This document shows positions 43,917 to 53,070 of a stretch of DNA of 64,000 bases, in pieces. The stretch is from Nemertoderma westbladi (taxonomy: Eukaryota; Xenacoelomorpha; Nemertodermatida; Nemertodermatidae). Position 1 is the first letter of the stretch. Every line of letters starts with the position of its first letter. Position numbers and translations under genes: made by a program. The notes under the pieces are model-generated. The model did not search any database. It worked only from the letters and a program-made list of their open reading frames with translations, and was not told where the DNA came from. The stretch is taken from NCBI GenBank assembly GCA_032718475.1, contig JAUCBJ010006946.1:46421-110420 (forward strand). Reading direction: 5' to 3'.

Positions 43917-44779
43917 TCAGTGTGTTTCTTCCATAAATCCAAACAGTTCTTTGAGGACCCGCACCACTTTGGGCATCACAACAGAAGGGTGAATCCTTTT
44001 TGGATGGTGATTACGATTCACAGGAAAAAACTCAGTGATGCCTGATACATGGGATATTTCTCCCATGAAGCCACACAGCTTTGCAGCCTTATAGATGCCG
44101 CTAAATTCCCACTCTCCGATAAACTCTCCACGTGCTTTTCCTGTTTCATAGTCCTCTAACGTTATACGGTGTCCCTTACTGTATATCGGAGCTTGCACCA
44201 GGTAACCATTTTCGTCCGAAAAGGCACAAACTATTTCCGAAGGAAATCCACATTCAGCAACATGCGTTTTATTTTCCACTTGATCTATCATCGCCACTCC
44301 TTGGTTCGTTCCTCCAACTGTAATTGTCGCAGGTGGCAATCCCCGGGCGCAAGCTGTACCTGTTTTCAGCAGCAGTTGCGCTTGTGGTGCCACTTCCAAG
44401 ATGGAGAGTGTGGCCGCGTATGAACACAATGGTCCTGTTGATTTTGGACATAACATAATTTTTGGAACCGCGCTCATGGGCAAAAATCCAACCATGGCAA
44501 TACGGGTGGCATTAGTGGGGTGCAGAAGGTCCTGAATATTTGTTTCATGCTCTAAGTTAGCATAAGTTAGATCTAATGCTTTAAGTAACGAAACTCCTTT
44601 GTATAGTGCCCTGTGATAATAATAACATTCGCCTTTTTTACCAGTTCTAATTTTGTTATAAATCGAAGCCCTTTGAACACTTTTATAGGACTCCTGTAAC
44701 TACCTCCGCGAAGTGTTATTTCCGGTTTTTCAGTGAACTTCCAACCCAATTCTAATCCAATGGTGCGAACACTTTGCAC
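43917..44779 (-). CDS. unrecognised protein inside the long-TIR element, frame broken
   Basis: Two minus-strand frames, 44779-44573 (68 codons) and 44495-43917 (192 codons), are joined by a short frame-disturbed gap. The first contains GLELGWKFTEKPEITL and KANVIIITGHYTK. The second contains VGGTNQGVAMIDQVENK, IVCAFSDENGYLVQAP, HRITLEDYETGKARGEFIG and EISHVSGITEFFPVN. I do not recognise the family. It may be a fragment of this element's own transposase or a captured host gene piece. Composition and codon use look protein-like, unlike the AT-rich flanks. A product is doubtful given the breaks. Confidence 0.35.
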
Positions 44780-45170
44780 GATGATTAGTCGAAAGTCGAT
44801 TATTGCGTATTAGGCATACCGATGTTGCCCACCAACTCATAAAATAAATAACACATTCTAGAATTTTGTGTATTTATTAAATCTTTGAACGCCTATATCT
44901 CAGCCGTTTCTCAACGAAATTCAGATATTGTTACATATTTCGAATCCTGGCAACGCAAGCTTTTTAATGATATGAAAAAATCACGACAAATGTGAATAAT
45001 GGCAATGATACGGATGGTGCGATTTCGCAAAAGACACTTTTTTAAAACGCTTATAGAAAAAATTTAAAGGCGAAATCGAAAATTCCGGCTTCATGGTAAC
45101 AACCACGGTGAGTTGAACTCGTGGAGTTTCAAATTTCAAGCAATTTGATAAAGATATGTAGAACAATTTT

Positions 45171-45194
45171 GGGGGGGGGGGGGGGGGGGGGGGG
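45171..45194 (+). repeat. poly(G) tract, about 24 nt
   Basis: G run in the right arm of the long-TIR element, the mirror of the C tract at 43352-43377. Confidence 0.95.
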
Positions 45195-45323
45195 TCCGTG
45201 TCATCAGAAAATGACACTATTACGGGTCACGGTGTTGGTGTAATTTATATTCATTAATAAATTAAACATAAACAACCTCCAAAAATATACAGCTATAGAT
45301 TGTCACACCAAACCCACATAAAA

Positions 45324-47213
45324 CTATTTCGAATCAGCTACTAGACAAATGTTTTCCAATGTATCCTCACAACTAGAATAATAACACATGTAGCTATGGT
45401 AACCATATCTAGATAAGGTGGTTAATCTACAGTTATCAATGATGAGTTTACACCTGCGACCCAATTCTCTTTTCATTTCGGATGTCAAATCAGCAACAAA
45501 CGCATTAGCAGAAGGGATTTCCTGGCTTCTGATTGGGATACTTTCAGGGTTACTATGGAAACCACAGGTGTACCAACTAGTCATTCGGCGGAGAATATCA
45601 AACTCACCTTCTGATATTCCAGAGCCAATAAACTCAGACTCCAAAAGAGACCACTCGCAACGGTGATGGCAACACGTCGCCATCACAATCGCATCAACTT
45701 GTCTAGGCAACAAGGTTTCCATGATGCAATGCAATCCCAAGTCAGTTGCTGCCCCGCACAGATGTTTGGAAACAACGATGATTCGGGAGTAGGAACTCCA
45801 GTCGATGTCATTAACCCGGGAGAAATCGAGATGTCGGAGGTCTACACGCAGCCGTCTGAATCTGTCAGTTTCATCTCTGTGTCGGTCCAGTTTGTGTTTC
45901 TGCGATCCACGTTCCACAAGGAGGAACAAACACGAACGCCGTTCCTCTGGGGTCAACGACAACCACAACCCATGGGAGAGGGAACCCCGTCCCGCTCCCA
46001 GCTCTATGTATATGGTTCCTGGAGTCAGATACCCCAGATCGTCGACCTGGCCCACAAGTGATGAGATCTGTCGTTGTTGGCGAGAAACGCAATCCTTGTT
46101 GATAAAAATTCGAGTTGGTAACTCAGAAGGGAAGAGTTTCTCGAACTGTTTATTAATCTTCCCGATTAATACCTTCAGTTGTTCCGGTTGAGTCTCGTAT
46201 ATGGAGGTGTTTGTGGCGCCATGGGTTGCCTGATGTGGGCCGTTTATATCAGCGACCCTGTATGGCAGATCATTCAGCCGGGTAACATTGCACCGCAACA
46301 TATGACGTTGTAAGCGGTCCGCACTAACAGTGTGTTTGGGGTCTAATGGGCAGACTATTCGATGGGTCTCTGGGTTATGGTGGATAATGTGTTCGGCGCA
46401 GTGCCTTGTACCCGGCATTGGAAGCATCCGGCAGTTGCGTTTCTTGCGAGGTAAAAAGTGTTGGCAACGTTGGGTGGTGTTGGTAGAATATTGCGATTCA
46501 CCAGAAAGTTGTGTGTTAGTAGAATGTTGGGTGTTAGTAGAGTATTTGGTGTCAGTAGATTGTTGGGTATCAGTAGAATGTAGGGTGGCAGTAGGATGCT
46601 GGGTGACAATAGAATGTTGGGTGTCAGTAGAATGTTGGGTGACAGTAAAATATTGGGTGTCAGTAGACCGTAGGGTGTCTGTACATATTTGGGTGTAAGT
46701 AGACTGTTGGGTGTCAGTACACTGTTGAGTGTCAGTAGAATGTTGGGTGTCAGTAGAATGTTGGGTGTCAGTAGGCCATTGGGTGTCTATAGATAGTTGG
46801 GTGTCAGTAGACTGCTGGGTGTCAGCACACTGTTGAGTGTCAGTTAAATATTGGGTGTCAGTAGACTGCTGGTGTTGGGTGTCAATAGACCATTGGGTTT
46901 CTGTATATATTTGGGTGTCAGTAGACTGTTGGGTGTCAGTAGACTGTTGGGTGTCAGTAGAATGTTGGGTGTCAGTAGAATGTTGGGCGACTGTAGAAGG
47001 TTGGGTGTCAGTAGAATGTTGGGTGTCAGTAGAATGTTGGGTGTCAGTAGAATGTTGGGCGACTGTAGAAGGTTGGGTGTCAGTAGAATGTTGGGTGTCA
47101 GTAGAATGTTGGGTGTCAGTAGAATGTTGGGCGACTGTAGAAGGTTGGGTGTCAGTAGAATGTTCAATGTCCGGAGAATGCTGGGTATCACAATTTGCGC
47201 TCAATGCATCCAT
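45324..47213 (-). CDS. TRMT13: tRNA 2'-O-methyltransferase TRM13 homologue with repeat extension
   Basis: A single-exon frame of 629 residues. TRM13 transfers a methyl group from S-adenosylmethionine to the ribose 2'-OH of nucleotide 4 in the acceptor stem of certain tRNAs. Residues about 9-246 are a degenerate hexapeptide repeat (TQHSTD). A TRM13-type CCCH zinc finger follows (CQHFLPRKKRNCRM to HCAEH, about 249-275), then a U11-48K-type CHHC finger (VCPLDPKHTVSADRLQRHML, about 285-306). The methyltransferase domain has IELGAGRGSLSHG (about 403-415), SKHLCGAATDLGL (482-494) and the family signature ATCCHHRCEW (512-521), ending with a well-conserved YCESS-like CYYSSCEDTLEN block. The human enzyme is about 481 residues; most of the surplus is the repeat. 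Start ATG 47213 precedes the repeat. Tail-to-tail with otopetrin. Confidence 0.93.
   Translation of the reverse strand: MDALSANCDTQHSPDIEHSTDTQPSTVAQHSTDTQHSTDTQHSTDTQPSTVAQHSTDTQHSTDTQHSTDTQPSTVAQHSTDTQHSTDTQQSTDTQQSTDTQIYTETQWSIDTQHQQSTDTQYLTDTQQCADTQQSTDTQLSIDTQWPTDTQHSTDTQHSTDTQQCTDTQQSTYTQICTDTLRSTDTQYFTVTQHSTDTQHSIVTQHPTATLHSTDTQQSTDTKYSTNTQHSTNTQLSGESQYSTNTTQRCQHFLPRKKRNCRMLPMPGTRHCAEHIIHHNPETHRIVCPLDPKHTVSADRLQRHMLRCNVTRLNDLPYRVADINGPHQATHGATNTSIYETQPEQLKVLIGKINKQFEKLFPSELPTRIFINKDCVSRQQRQISSLVGQVDDLGYLTPGTIYIELGAGRGSLSHGLWLSLTPEERRSCLFLLVERGSQKHKLDRHRDETDRFRRLRVDLRHLDFSRVNDIDWSSYSRIIVVSKHLCGAATDLGLHCIMETLLPRQVDAIVMATCCHHRCEWSLLESEFIGSGISEGEFDILRRMTSWYTCGFHSNPESIPIRSQEIPSANAFVADLTSEMKRELGRRCKLIIDNCRLTTLSRYGYHSYMCYYSSCEDTLENICLVADSK
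46475..47190 (-). repeat. 18-bp coding minisatellite in TRM13
   Basis: The 18-bp unit (plus strand AGAATGTTGGGTGTCAGT) is repeated about 38-40 times in frame and encodes TQHSTD-like hexapeptides. A 72-bp block including GGGCGACTGTAGAAGG recurs three times between 46980 and 47160, indicating recent expansion at the 5' end of the gene. Divergence increases toward the zinc finger. Confidence 0.93.
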
Positions 47214-47410
47214 GGTATTAGGTTATTAATTATCGTTGAACCCAAAAACAAAATGTATTGACCACGATTCAATTGGATTATATTATTTTTATTTACAACA
47301 GCAGAATGAAGGCCGAGTGTAGGTGAGTAAGAAATGGCCTAAACCTGTTACTTTCAGTTTATAACTAAATATCAGATTCCAGACAGCATTGCCTAATGAG
47401 AACACCATAT

Positions 47411-47427
47411 GGGGGGGGGGGGGGGGG
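47411..47427 (+). repeat. poly(G) tract, about 17 nt
   Basis: G run about 200 bp upstream of the TRM13 start (minus-strand sense: a C run). Confidence 0.93.
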
Positions 47428-47625
47428 TTGAAGAGGTGGTATTGTACTTATATAGAATGATGTCTACCGGTATCGTAATGATTAAACGTAGGTTAATATT
47501 ATCAACGTGAAATTAAGTACGATATCATTCAATATGTACCACCCGTTGAATAATTAAGGCCTTTTTCTGTGGCAAAAAGTACAAAAATGAAATTTCGGTA
47601 TAGCCATTTCGGTATATATACATAT

Positions 47626-48197
47626 TAGAGTTGAAACAGAGATCTATTGTTCTTAATCCCGGTGAACCAGAGACCTAACCAGATAATTATTTTGGAAAAT
47701 ACCGGAGACCAGAGCCAGAGATCAGAGACTTTGCTTATTTTTGTACTTATAATTTGGTTATGGCAAAAATCAGGTACGTATGAACTGAGAACTATTTATG
47801 GTTGAATTACAGTAAATCCAACCGATTCAACCCTTACCTAATGAAAAAAATAAGCTCAAGTACAGTTTGGGTTAATGTTAAAAGTCACATTAATTTGTTT
47901 TGCTACATAGGGACTTTGTTAAATAAAAAAGGCACTGAATTCACAACTGTTAAAATCATATACCTTTTAATGGACTCTATAAACTTGGTCATTTACGAAT
48001 ATAGTTAGGGCACAGGTCCAGTACTCTATTCGACCCTATTGCAAGTCTCGTGCAAGTCTTAATTTGAAAAATCACTGATCTCTGGGTAAAATGTCTGTTT
48101 TCAATACCCGGGAACCAGAAACCTATCCAGAGACCAAAAAAACTGCCCGGGGAATCCAGAGAACAGAGATCAGTGAGAAGTCTCTGTTTCAACTCTA
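47626..48197. mobile_element. 572-bp hAT-like MITE
   Basis: Perfect 17-bp terminal inverted repeats (TAGAGTTGAAACAGAGA) flanked by an exact 8-bp duplication ATACATAT (47618-47625 and 48198-48205). Subterminal sequence is rich in CCAGAGA and CAGAGATC motifs in both orientations. An 8-bp duplication is typical of hAT elements. It encodes no transposase. Confidence 0.88.
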
Positions 48198-48205
48198 ATA
48201 CATAT

Positions 48206-48910
48206 ATATATATAGCCATCATTGGCAATGTTTTCCGACAGTGACTTCTTTCTTAAATTGATAAATTAAACAGTCATAAACTTCAGAAGTGCAGTAGTCA
48301 TAAATGGCTTCACTTGTAAGGAAACAGAATAAAAATATAATTAAAGTATATAATCAATTGATTATAATTTAAAAAAGATTTATAGAAAACAAACTGTTAA
48401 TAATAGCAGTAATAGAGAAGAATTAGATTTATAAGGTTAAATCCTAGAATAAAAATAAACAATAATATTTGAAAAGTGTGAAATAAAGTAATTTTTCGGT
48501 TTTTAATTTTCCACGTTGTTCTGTGGAACAAATTTTGAGGTGGCACATGTGGGTCCCGCATCGAAAAGTCAAAATCCAATTGCATCGCCGTTCTTTTCAA
48601 AAGATGCGCCATTAAATTTGTCTAATTCCCGTAAAAAATTGGGCAGTTACATAATGTGGTTGCCTAGATACAGCAATTAAAAACTAGGGGGGGGGGGGGG
48701 GGGGGGGGGGATTGCCAACCCCACCTCCAGTGGTAATAGGGTTAATTACTTTTACGGTGACCCATATCGGGATCGGACACTAGACTACAAATTTTTCTAT
48801 TCGGTCATTCCACGTCAACTCATCCAGGGCCTGACACCATAGGTCACCGATTTTTTTGAAACTTGCACCAAATATTAGCAAACATATACCTAGCAAAATG
48901 CAAAAAAATC
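48206..48910. other. spacer without recognised gene
   Basis: AT-rich, with a G tract at 48687-48710. No coding signal. Confidence 0.5.
48687..48710 (+). repeat. poly(G) tract, about 24 nt
   Basis: Uninterrupted G run following AAAACTA. Confidence 0.95.
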
Positions 48911-49275
48911 CCCGGAAGCCAATTTTGAAAATCGGCTGTGATTGGCTGCTACATATTTGACGTCACTAGTCACTACAAGTGCTCTGTTAATTTCTTATAT
49001 TGGTTTCTATGGAGGGTGATTTTAGATCCATTAAAATTCACATTTAATCTCAATCATTTCACACGTGGCTTATATCAACAATTAAATGCTATTAAATGCG
49101 TATTAGTGATGCTGCAAGGCTGGGCGCTGACTAACTTTCTACTGTAGAATTGATAGATAATAATAGGATAATTGATTGGGTTGGGCGACAGGGCTCACAC
49201 TGGTGCACAATAAAATAAAAACGCCGCGGGGTCAAAATAACGCAGTGGATTTTAAGAAAGAGAGATAGGAATTAA

Positions 49276-49293
49276 GGGGGGGGGGGGGGGGGG
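49276..49293 (+). repeat. poly(G) tract, about 18 nt
   Basis: Uninterrupted G run inside the long-TIR element at 48911-50447. Confidence 0.95.
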
Positions 49294-50096
49294 CTCCGTA
49301 TTTTGAAAATTGTCAAATTTTAATGATCATATCCTGTGCCAAATTTAATGGAGATTTAAAATACACAAGCATTATTTCAATTGCGTATACGGCAATTTCA
49401 TCACAAAGGCACCCAAGGTAAAGATATTAATAAAATGGCTAAAACGTTGTTTTTCATGTATATCTTAGGTATGATATAATATCTCTAATAATTCTCGAAC
49501 CATTTCGCGAATAATTCTGACTGAAATCAAAATATGGAACAAAGAGGATCTAAGGCCAGAAAGCTGTCGAGTAACGTTGGCTAAAAATGATTTGGACTCA
49601 GTTTTGATCGAAAAGGTCTCAAACCGGCATTTTTGGGCTGTATTGTGTATAAAATGGCCCCAAGTCTATTTCAGTCAAAATTGCTCGTAGACAATGGATA
49701 GAATTATAAATTAAAAAAAAATTAAAAAAAACTGAAATATTTTAGTTCTATTGAAATTTTAATGTTTTTAAATGTAAATTATAATATCAATCCTTGTCTT
49801 GGAATTGGGGAGGGGAGGGACCAAATCAAAGATCGATTATCAAAGTAAATCTCAAACTAAAAGTTCCCTTCATAAGGAACAGGTGCAACTTTATTTATAC
49901 AATTTTGATATATCGTCACCATTATAATTGCAGTTACAATTTACAAAGTTTATAAATTTCATTACGTTTTTTTTATGGAAAATCAAGAAATAACACAATT
50001 TTCATGCTTTTTGCTCAATAATAATCGAATAACGCAAAATTTTGGAAATAGCGCAATGCGTTAAAATAACGTGGTGGTGGGAGCCCTATTGGGCGA

Positions 50097-50160
50097 TGGA
50101 CGCAATTAATTGGATAATTGCTTCCAGAGCAATCAATTATCCAATTAATTGCGTCTGTCC
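50097..50160. repeat. strong hairpin
   Basis: The arm GACGCAATTAATTGGATAAT pairs with its near-perfect reverse complement across a short CTTCCAGAG loop. A third copy of the arm follows near 50160-50180. Confidence 0.85.
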
Positions 50161-50932
50161 CAATCAATTATCCAATTATTTTGAAATCACCAATCAATTA
50201 ATTGGGTCAATAAAACGTCAATTAATTGTTTGCCAAATTAATTTTGGATAGCCCTGGGCGCAACACTCTCCGCTTTCAATTTATATAAGTTAGAGTGAAA
50301 TGATTGAGACTAAATGTGTTTGAATGGATCTAAAATCACCCACCATAGAAACCAATATAATAAATTAGGCCTATCACACCACTGCGTAGTGACGTCAAAT
50401 ATGTAACACAGCCAATCACAGCCGATTTTCAAAATTGGCTTCCCGGGCTTACTTATACCCGCAGTTTAGACCGTTTCCTCGTGTTTCTACAAAAAAAACA
50501 CACCCCGCCACTCGATTCAGGACACCTTGTTACACTTTATTCGATTGTTTCTAGCCCAACAATTTTTCAGCGAACCCACCCTATTGTTTGCTATGGCCTT
50601 AGACTCAAGGCTTGAGGAGTGCAGTTTTATCGTTTAAACACATGTAATTTAAAATAAAAATAACTTTGAAGAACGACAGGCATAAACTGTGGTGTGGCAG
50701 ATTCTCATTGAGTAATAATACTGGAATAATGACACTGCAGTACTGAGAATGGCAAATATATAATGCCACCGCCACAATATCCGTACTTATTATATTTAAT
50801 TGTAAACGTACGCCGTACATGCTACAATAATACCAATACAATAATTGGACTAAATAATATGTAATTTTAACCAAACAGGACAGGGGAGGTTTGTCCGATA
50901 TACAATCAGACAATACATCCAGGATTATCTTA

Positions 50933-51685
50933 TTATCTGTATAACTTCTTTCCGACTTTATTGTTGTAGAAATCGCGGTCCTCCTGTAGAAGTTTCTGGA
51001 AGGGGAGATGTTCCGGGACATCGGCGGCGCACCGTGGCTGCGGCGGTTCGGTCGTCCCGACGTGGAGGTTCCGTGGGCGTTCCGAGTTCGAGTTTAATTC
51101 CTCGAGGAAGTTAACCTGTCCATGAGGTCGTCCATAGAACATTATCAGGTCCTTCGCGCAAAGTATATCGCTTAACTCAGCGTTCGAGACGCAGCGATTG
51201 AAGGCGGAGGCACAAGAGTTTAGAATAGTAAATTTGGTAAGAAGGTCATCGAATGAAACTGATCGTAAATCCCGATCTTTCGAGTCGGGAATATTTTCCC
51301 AGACTATCTGTCGGATAGTTTCCTCATAATTGTTTGGTGGTGTATATCGGGAAGGTTTGGGTTTCTTTGAGTAACTCAAGTATTTATCCACCGCTTTTAC
51401 ATCGCTGCTCTCCTTCTCTATGACAACAGGTTCCTCATCTTTGGAGAAACCGAAGAGTCTTCCGATTCTACTGGCGGCGTAGAAACGGGCAGACACCTGT
51501 GACGGGGCAACTAAACGCGTAGCACATACCAGTTCCGGTATACGTTGCGGTTCTAACAGGTCTAAGTGCAAGACGTTAGACTTAGGCCTAGCGGTAAGAA
51601 GTTGCAAAAACGTACCTGTAGCAAGTGGTCCTCTCGATTTCACGATTGTAGGACGACAAATACATTTTGGTAACAGCGAGCTCAT
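50933..51685 (-). CDS. MRPL50: mitochondrial ribosomal protein L50
   Basis: A single-exon frame of 250 residues. The first 75 residues are rich in R, K, S and L and almost free of acidic residues, as expected of a mitochondrial presequence (LLPKCICRPTIVKSRG). The core matches my memory of the MRPL50 family: EEPVVIEK near 84-91, a SRYTPPNNY block at 112-120 corresponding to the human YTPP segment, an LTKFTILNSCASAF helix, and ELSDILCAKDLIMFYGRP, similar to the C-terminal acyl-carrier-like helices. The protein is a component of the large mitoribosomal subunit. The human protein is about 158 residues, so the N-terminus and the last 45 residues are longer here. Start ATG 51685 gives the presequence. 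No intron. No nearby partner. Confidence 0.78.
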   Translation of the reverse strand: MSSLLPKCICRPTIVKSRGPLATGTFLQLLTARPKSNVLHLDLLEPQRIPELVCATRLVAPSQVSARFYAASRIGRLFGFSKDEEPVVIEKESSDVKAVDKYLSYSKKPKPSRYTPPNNYEETIRQIVWENIPDSKDRDLRSVSFDDLLTKFTILNSCASAFNRCVSNAELSDILCAKDLIMFYGRPHGQVNFLEELNSNSERPRNLHVGTTEPPQPRCAADVPEHLPFQKLLQEDRDFYNNKVGKKLYR

Positions 51686-53070
51686 AATTATGTAGGTATA
51701 CCAGTACTGCAGTATACCGGTATTTAAACTACACTTAAAAATAAATATTAATTTTTATTATACCCCTAATATATACCGGTCAGCCGGTACGCCTATATTA
51801 TTATTATATATTTTTATTTATTACTGTATTACAGTATTAGGCCTAATACTGTCAGACTGTAGTCTGTAATAATAATAAATAAAATTTACCGGTGACCCGG
51901 TACCGTACACGGTGCACGGTAGGCCTAAGTGGTAAGGTAACACCAATCTGCCAATGACCAAACGGTCAGACGGTAGCAATGCTGCAATGTACTGACAGTC
52001 TGGTTCCTGGCTTAATTTGACATTATGTCAAATTTGACATTTTGCTTTTCAAATTTGACATTTCATGCTAAATTTGACATGGAAAAAGAGAAAAGGTGCT
52101 TTGGGAGTTCAATTATTTAATTGGGCATCTGAATTTTTATATGTAGACATTAATTTGCCATTTGAACATTTTCACCAGGGGTAATTGAAATTCACCAAGA
52201 ATTTTTGAAATAATTACGTTTTAAATTCTGCAAGATTCAAATTTGACATGACATTCCAAATTTGACATTTAATATTATACCAGTAGTATAAATATATAAG
52301 ACGATTTGATGTTGAAGGTTTATTATTAAATCTGTTTAATTGATCCACATCAATTTTAATTATTATACCTTTATACAGTTACAGAGTTATATTTTAAACT
52401 GGACAACTGATGACTGATGAAATGAAAAATGGGATATTTAATTACGGATTCCTTCTGGAAAGGCTGAAAGGAGCAGGTTACAAAGGCACATTATTTTAAC
52501 CAAAACAATATACTAAACACAATAGAACAGGTTACAGTTTTCATTTTCAGTAATCAACTGTTAATTCTGTCCAAATTCCCCTGGCTGCTAGGGCTCGATC
52601 GGAGTTGGGATTTGGCCGGAGCCGGAGCCGGAGTTGGACAATTTGGCCGGAGCCGGAGCAGGAGCCGGAGTTTTTCAAAAATTTTAAAAATTTAATTATT
52701 TATTAAAAAATAAATAAAGTACCGGTATGGATATCGTTCGCCAATCGCCTATAATCAATCATACTGTAGGTCTAATTAATTTCATAATTCAGTAATTTAT
52801 CTGTTTATAGATTTACGAATTTTCAATTTAAAATTTAAGTAATTAATTTATCACGGACAGACGGCCTGACGCTGACGGCTAAAAATTACAGAATTACCTA
52901 CAGTACCTACCTCACTAACTGTCTAATTGTGGTAGAGGTGTGTACTGTATGTAGCCTACCGCTACCGTACGTGTACCAGTCTGCCAGTATTGCAGTCTGC
53001 AGTACACAGCAACACAGGTACAGTATGCAGGTATGCTGGCATGACAGCAGTAAATGGCTGCAGTGGTACA
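51686..53070. other. intergenic region upstream of MRPL50, with short repeats
   Basis: Contains many TACCGGTA-like motifs just upstream of the gene (51700-51910), where its promoter should lie. An AAATTTGACAT motif occurs six times in 52018-52275. A single 68-bp-family monomer lies at 52461-52510. GGCCGGAGCCGGAG repeats at 52610-52665, preceded by CTAGGGCTCGATCGGAG, look like one end of a hAT-type element. No second end or gene found. Confidence 0.5.

Larger units (their letters stand above)
43307..45242. mobile_element. 1.9-kb element with ~430-bp terminal inverted repeats
   Basis: 43307-43775 and 44805-45242 are inverted copies. Each has TGACCCGTAATA and GTGTCATTTTCTGATGACAC near the outer end, then a long C or G tract (C-rich on the left at 43352-43377, G on the right at 45171-45194), then AACCACGGTGAGTTGAAC-type and CTCAACGAAATTC sequences inside. 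The outermost bases are TACACCA and TGGTGTA. No clear target-site duplication was found. The interior carries a coding remnant on the minus strand. It sits between otopetrin and TRM13 and is absent from the pseudogene paralogue. Confidence 0.85.
48911..50447. mobile_element. 1.5-kb non-autonomous element with ~215-bp inverted repeats
   Basis: 48911-49125 and 50235-50447 are inverted copies sharing GGAAGCCAATTTTGAAAATC, GGCTGTGATTGGCTG, TTTGACGTCACTA and GGTGATTTTAGATCCATT. The interior has no coding frame, but contains a G tract (49276-49293) and a hairpin (50097-50160). No target duplication was identified, so the superfamily is open. Confidence 0.8.

Noticed and set aside
43917-44779. Argonaute/PIWI fragment
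   Set aside because: I considered it for the VIIITGHY and VGGTNQG stretches, but the catalytic and binding motifs of the family are not visible; left as unrecognised.
46330-47261. Plus-strand frames opposite TRM13 (WVSVECWVSVE repeats, GVSRMLGVSRML repeats)
   Set aside because: Antisense shadows of the 18-bp coding minisatellite. The minus frame continues into conserved zinc fingers and methyltransferase motifs.
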